From contig RPFO01000296.1 in assembly GCA_009746045.1 (NCBI GenBank), positions 62,001 through 126,000 of the forward strand: a DNA stretch of 64,000 bases, in the 5' to 3' direction. This DNA comes from Mesostigma viride. Lineage: Eukaryota > Streptophyta > Mesostigmatophyceae > Mesostigmatales > Mesostigmataceae. Shown here piece by piece: positions 61,487 to 64,000 of this stretch (within the stretch, counting starts at the first letter, position 1; each line of letters begins with the position of its first letter). The notes under the pieces were generated by a model, which was not told the origin of the DNA, did no database searches, and was given only the letters and a program-made list of their open reading frames with translations. A program made the translations under genes and the position numbers.

Positions 61487-62453
61487 CAGTGTTTTTTTTT
61501 AAGGTTTTCGTTACTAGTGGCGCTAGGCCACTTGTGGCGTTTCGAACTATGAAAACTTCAGTTTACTCGGCCAATGTGTGGCTTTAAGCCAATTAAAATT
61601 GGGCTTGGCACGGCCACGTGTGGCGGGCTGGCTTTTTGGTGCAGCAAATGACCCTACCGGCAGCGGGGTCAGCGCGGCGCGGCGCCGTACTGGCATTCCA
61701 AGTTCAAAGTAGTTCAGAATAGTATGTTTAAGTATCTTAATTTCAAACTTGTGGAATTGGGTAGAATCATTCACGCCTTAAGTTGGGTTCACGCCTGAAG
61801 TTGGGTTGACCAAAAACCTCGAACCCAACTTAAGGCGTGAATGCCTGTACACAAGCGTCTCCGTCTCAGGCATCGGCGCAGGGCGTACTTGGTAAATTAA
61901 CAACAACGATTACTACTACAGCCACTGCTTAACAAAACGATTACTGTAGTGCCGAAAGTCGAAACACATTAGTCAATGCAGTACAGTACTGTATGGCTGG
62001 CGAGTGAATAACTGAGGCGCCAGCCGCCAGGCCGCCAGCCAGCTGAAGCCTGAAAAGTGAAAATGCACACAAGCTGCAGTCTGCACAGTGCACTCTGGTC
62101 TCCGGCAGCGGGCCACTTGCCACTTGGCACTTGGCCGGGCTCTACGTACATGCACTGTGCAGTCAGTAAGTCAGTCAGTCATAGTAGTACTCATAGTAGT
62201 TCTAGTACTAGGGAGGCTTGTGGCGGAATGCCGGCCGGAAGACCGGCTGACACCGCCAATTGTGGCGTAACCTGTACTAGAGTGAACTTCAGGCACGGCC
62301 ACCCTGTGGCGAAACGAAACTACAAAGTAGAACAGCACGGCCAAATTGTGGCTTCTTGGGTGCCCTGTCAAAGTGGGTGGCACCGCCACATTTTGCCAAA
62401 AAAAGTGCCACACCGCCACATTTTGCGGCATATCGCCACTAAAAAAAACACCG
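61487..62453. mobile_element. Non-autonomous hAT-like DNA transposon (967 bp)
   Basis: An 8-bp direct repeat ATGCTATA (61479-61486 and 62454-62461) flanks ends that read inward CAGTGTTTTTTTTTAAGG and CGGTGTTTTTTTTAGTGGCG. Eight-base target copies, CAGTG-type tips and many subterminal GTGGCG/CGCCAC words fit the hAT superfamily. There is no transposase frame. An internal inverted repeat (TCACGCCTTAAGTTGGGTTC with its complement) lies at about 61770-61843. Confidence 0.8.
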
Positions 62454-62797
62454 ATGCTATAGCGGATATCCTATACTATAGCTAAAGATAAACCTGCTAG
62501 GGATATGCCTATACTGTAGCGGATATCCTATACTATAGCTAATGATAAACCTGCAATGGATATGCCTCTTCCATAGCAGATATCCTATACTATAGCTAAA
62601 GATAAACCTGCAATGGATATGCCTATGCTATAGCGGATATCCTATACTATAGCTAAAGATAAACCTGCAATGGATATGCCTATACTGTAGCGGATATCCT
62701 ATACTATAGCTAAAGATAAACCTGCTAGGGATATGCATATACCATAGCGGATATCCTATACTATACATAAAGATAAACCTGCTAGGGATATGCCTAT

Positions 62798-62989
62798 TAA
62801 TTAATTAATTAAACTCGTGCTCCCGTTGGGGAGTCACGGAGCACCGAAGTGCTTTTAATCCCTGTGTGTGCACTACAGGAGAAAGGGCAGAGACCCCCAG
62901 TCTCCTTCATGCCAAAGGCATGCCACAGCTGCAATCGGGCGCGGCTAGCTAAAAGGACAGGCTAACGATCCGGCAAACTGTGGGTGCAA
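62798..62989 (-). mobile_element. 192-bp SINE-like copy, identical to part of 4409-4708
   Basis: AGGGATATGCCTAT at 62784-62797 and 62990-63003 is a 14-bp target-site copy. The insert ends in hairpin 62816-62838 and a TTAATTAA tail. It appears base-for-base identical to about 4515-4700 and is cut at TTGCACCC on its 5' side. Confidence 0.9.
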
Positions 62990-63450
62990 AGGGATATGCC
63001 TATACCATAGCGGATATCCTATACTATACATAAAGATAAACCTGCTAGGGATATGCCTATACCATAGTGGATATCCTATACTATAGCTAAAGATAAACCT
63101 GCTAGGGATATGCATATACCATAGCGGATATCCTATACTATAGCTAAAGATAAACCTGCTAGGGATATGCCTATACTGTAGCGGATATCCTATACTATAG
63201 CTAATGATAAACCTGCAATGGATATGCCTATGCCATAGCGGATATCCTATGCCATAGCTAATGATAAACCTGCTAGGGATATGCCTATACTATAGCGGAT
63301 ATCCTATACCTTAGCTCAAGGTATCCCAGTATGGATTTAATACTTGCTTCCGCTTCATGGAGGATTAGTACGGAGTACTCAATACATTACATACAACATG
63401 TTTATTTTCATGGGGGACGAGTTTCTGCCTTGCTGTTTGACATTCCACTC

Positions 63451-64000
63451 TTTTCCTCAAGGCTGACCCGTTTCCGCCAGCGCTGTGCCCCTTGCCCCGT
63501 TTCCATGGGCCGCCTCTTGACCTTTTCCTCGGATCGACCCCGCCTGTGGCCCACTGTGCCACCTTTGTTCCATGTATTCCTTTTCTCTTCTGATCCCTTT
63601 TCTCTTCTATTCCATGTATTCCTTGTCACTTCTGAACCCTTTTCTCTTCTATTCCATGTATTCCTTGTCACTTCTGAACCCTTTTCTCTTCTATTCCATG
63701 TATTCCTTGTCACTTCTGGACCCTTTTCTCTTCCCGCCTCCCAGCCTGCTTCCCCCTCGTAGGCATCCCCCCTTCTAGCTGTCTGCGCTCCTCACCCGCA
63801 TGCTCCACTGTTCTGCTTTTGCCTGTTCCACCTGCTGTTCGCTTACTGGGTGCCCAACACTTGTGACCATTCTGCCACGATGGTTGTTGTTTAGGGTTTG
63901 CCCTTTCCCACCCCCCAGTTGCCGGTCCTGCTGACCCGCATGTTCCCCTTTCTCGTTTCAGCCTGTGCCACGCCTACTGGGCACCCACTTTCTGACCACT
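63451..64000 (+). repeat. 42-bp tandem repeat and echoes of the next ALG8 exon
   Basis: At 63575-63745 a unit with CTTTTCTCTTCTATTCCATG repeats about three and a half times. At about 63792-63870 and 63935-63995 two related stretches occur: GACCCGCATGTTCCCCTT, then CTGTGCCACGCCTACTGGGC. They would encode pieces like 'LTRMFPF' and 'LCHAYWAPT', which match the part of ALG8 that should follow exon 2, but no clean frame joins them. They look like echoes of an exon just beyond the window. Confidence 0.6.

Larger units (their letters stand above)
60546..63315 (+). repeat. 57-bp satellite in ALG8 intron 2, interrupted three times
   Basis: The unit begins AAAGATAAACCTGCTAGGGA and includes TATGCCTATACCATAGCGGA and TATCCTATACTATAGC. 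Unit starts are 57 bp apart (60604, 60661). The array spans 60546-61478, 62462-62783 and 63004-63315, broken by a 40-bp insert, a hAT-like transposon and a 192-bp retro-insert. Confidence 0.95.

Noticed and set aside
60546-63315. CRISPR-like regular repeat
   Set aside because: Units are contiguous 57-bp copies without unique spacers, and the setting is a eukaryotic intron. It is a satellite.

Overview
The window looks like nuclear DNA of a green-lineage alga (Viridiplantae; species not identifiable by eye). Reasons: spliceosomal GT-AG introns with C/T-rich ends, an oxysterol-binding-related protein whose PH domain is of the plant ORP1 type, a plant/algal-type family GT29 glycosyltransferase, ALG8, U-box/kinase and F-box genes, and a degenerate CCCTAAA-like stretch in one intron. 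No bacterial operon, CRISPR array, rRNA or intact tRNA gene was seen, and no LTR or virus-like element was recognised.

Layout. 0.18-5.2 kb is a nest of LINE-type retroelements: a reverse-transcriptase fragment between inverted element ends, an ORF1-only element, and a three-level nested insertion. 5.2-9.9 kb has no recognisable gene. 9.97-25.9 kb is a gene of at least 14 exons for a PH-ORD lipid-transfer protein (plus strand). Its introns hold micro- and minisatellites, a 1.65-kb inverted repeat and many decayed copies of the neighbouring exon edges. 26-31.4 kb is mostly gene-free and holds a tRNA-like SINE and a second ORF1-only element (28.9-30.0 kb, minus). 31.5-49.0 kb carries lineage-specific regulatory-type genes: a coiled-coil/ankyrin protein (minus), a U-box/protein kinase (plus) with a fresh 187-bp duplication of its start, a coiled-coil/GYF-like/F-box/LRR gene (plus, spliced) and a second ankyrin gene with two frame changes (plus). 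51.0-56.2 kb is a four-exon sialyltransferase-like gene (minus). 57.9 kb onward is ALG8 (plus); its first two exons are here and the rest lies past the window edge. 60.5-63.3 kb, inside ALG8 intron 2, is a 57-bp satellite split by a hAT-like DNA transposon and two short retro-insertions.

How the parts relate. GT29 and ALG8 are divergent neighbours that both act in glycan assembly (Golgi and ER). The PH-ORD gene belongs to lipid transfer at membrane contacts. The ankyrin, U-box-kinase and F-box genes suggest ubiquitin-linked regulation, with coiled-coil modules shared between them.

Two patterns deserve most attention. First, the three conserved spliced genes (PH-ORD, GT29, ALG8) carry in nearly every intron decayed tandem copies of the exon-intron junction next to it ('exon echoes'), which fits intron growth or birth by local tandem duplication. 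Second, a set of unrelated-looking retroelements ends in a short hairpin followed by a TTAA-rich tail. The hairpin stems change in a compensating way while a CAAC loop stays constant, and even 13-69 bp terminal pieces sit between target-site duplications.
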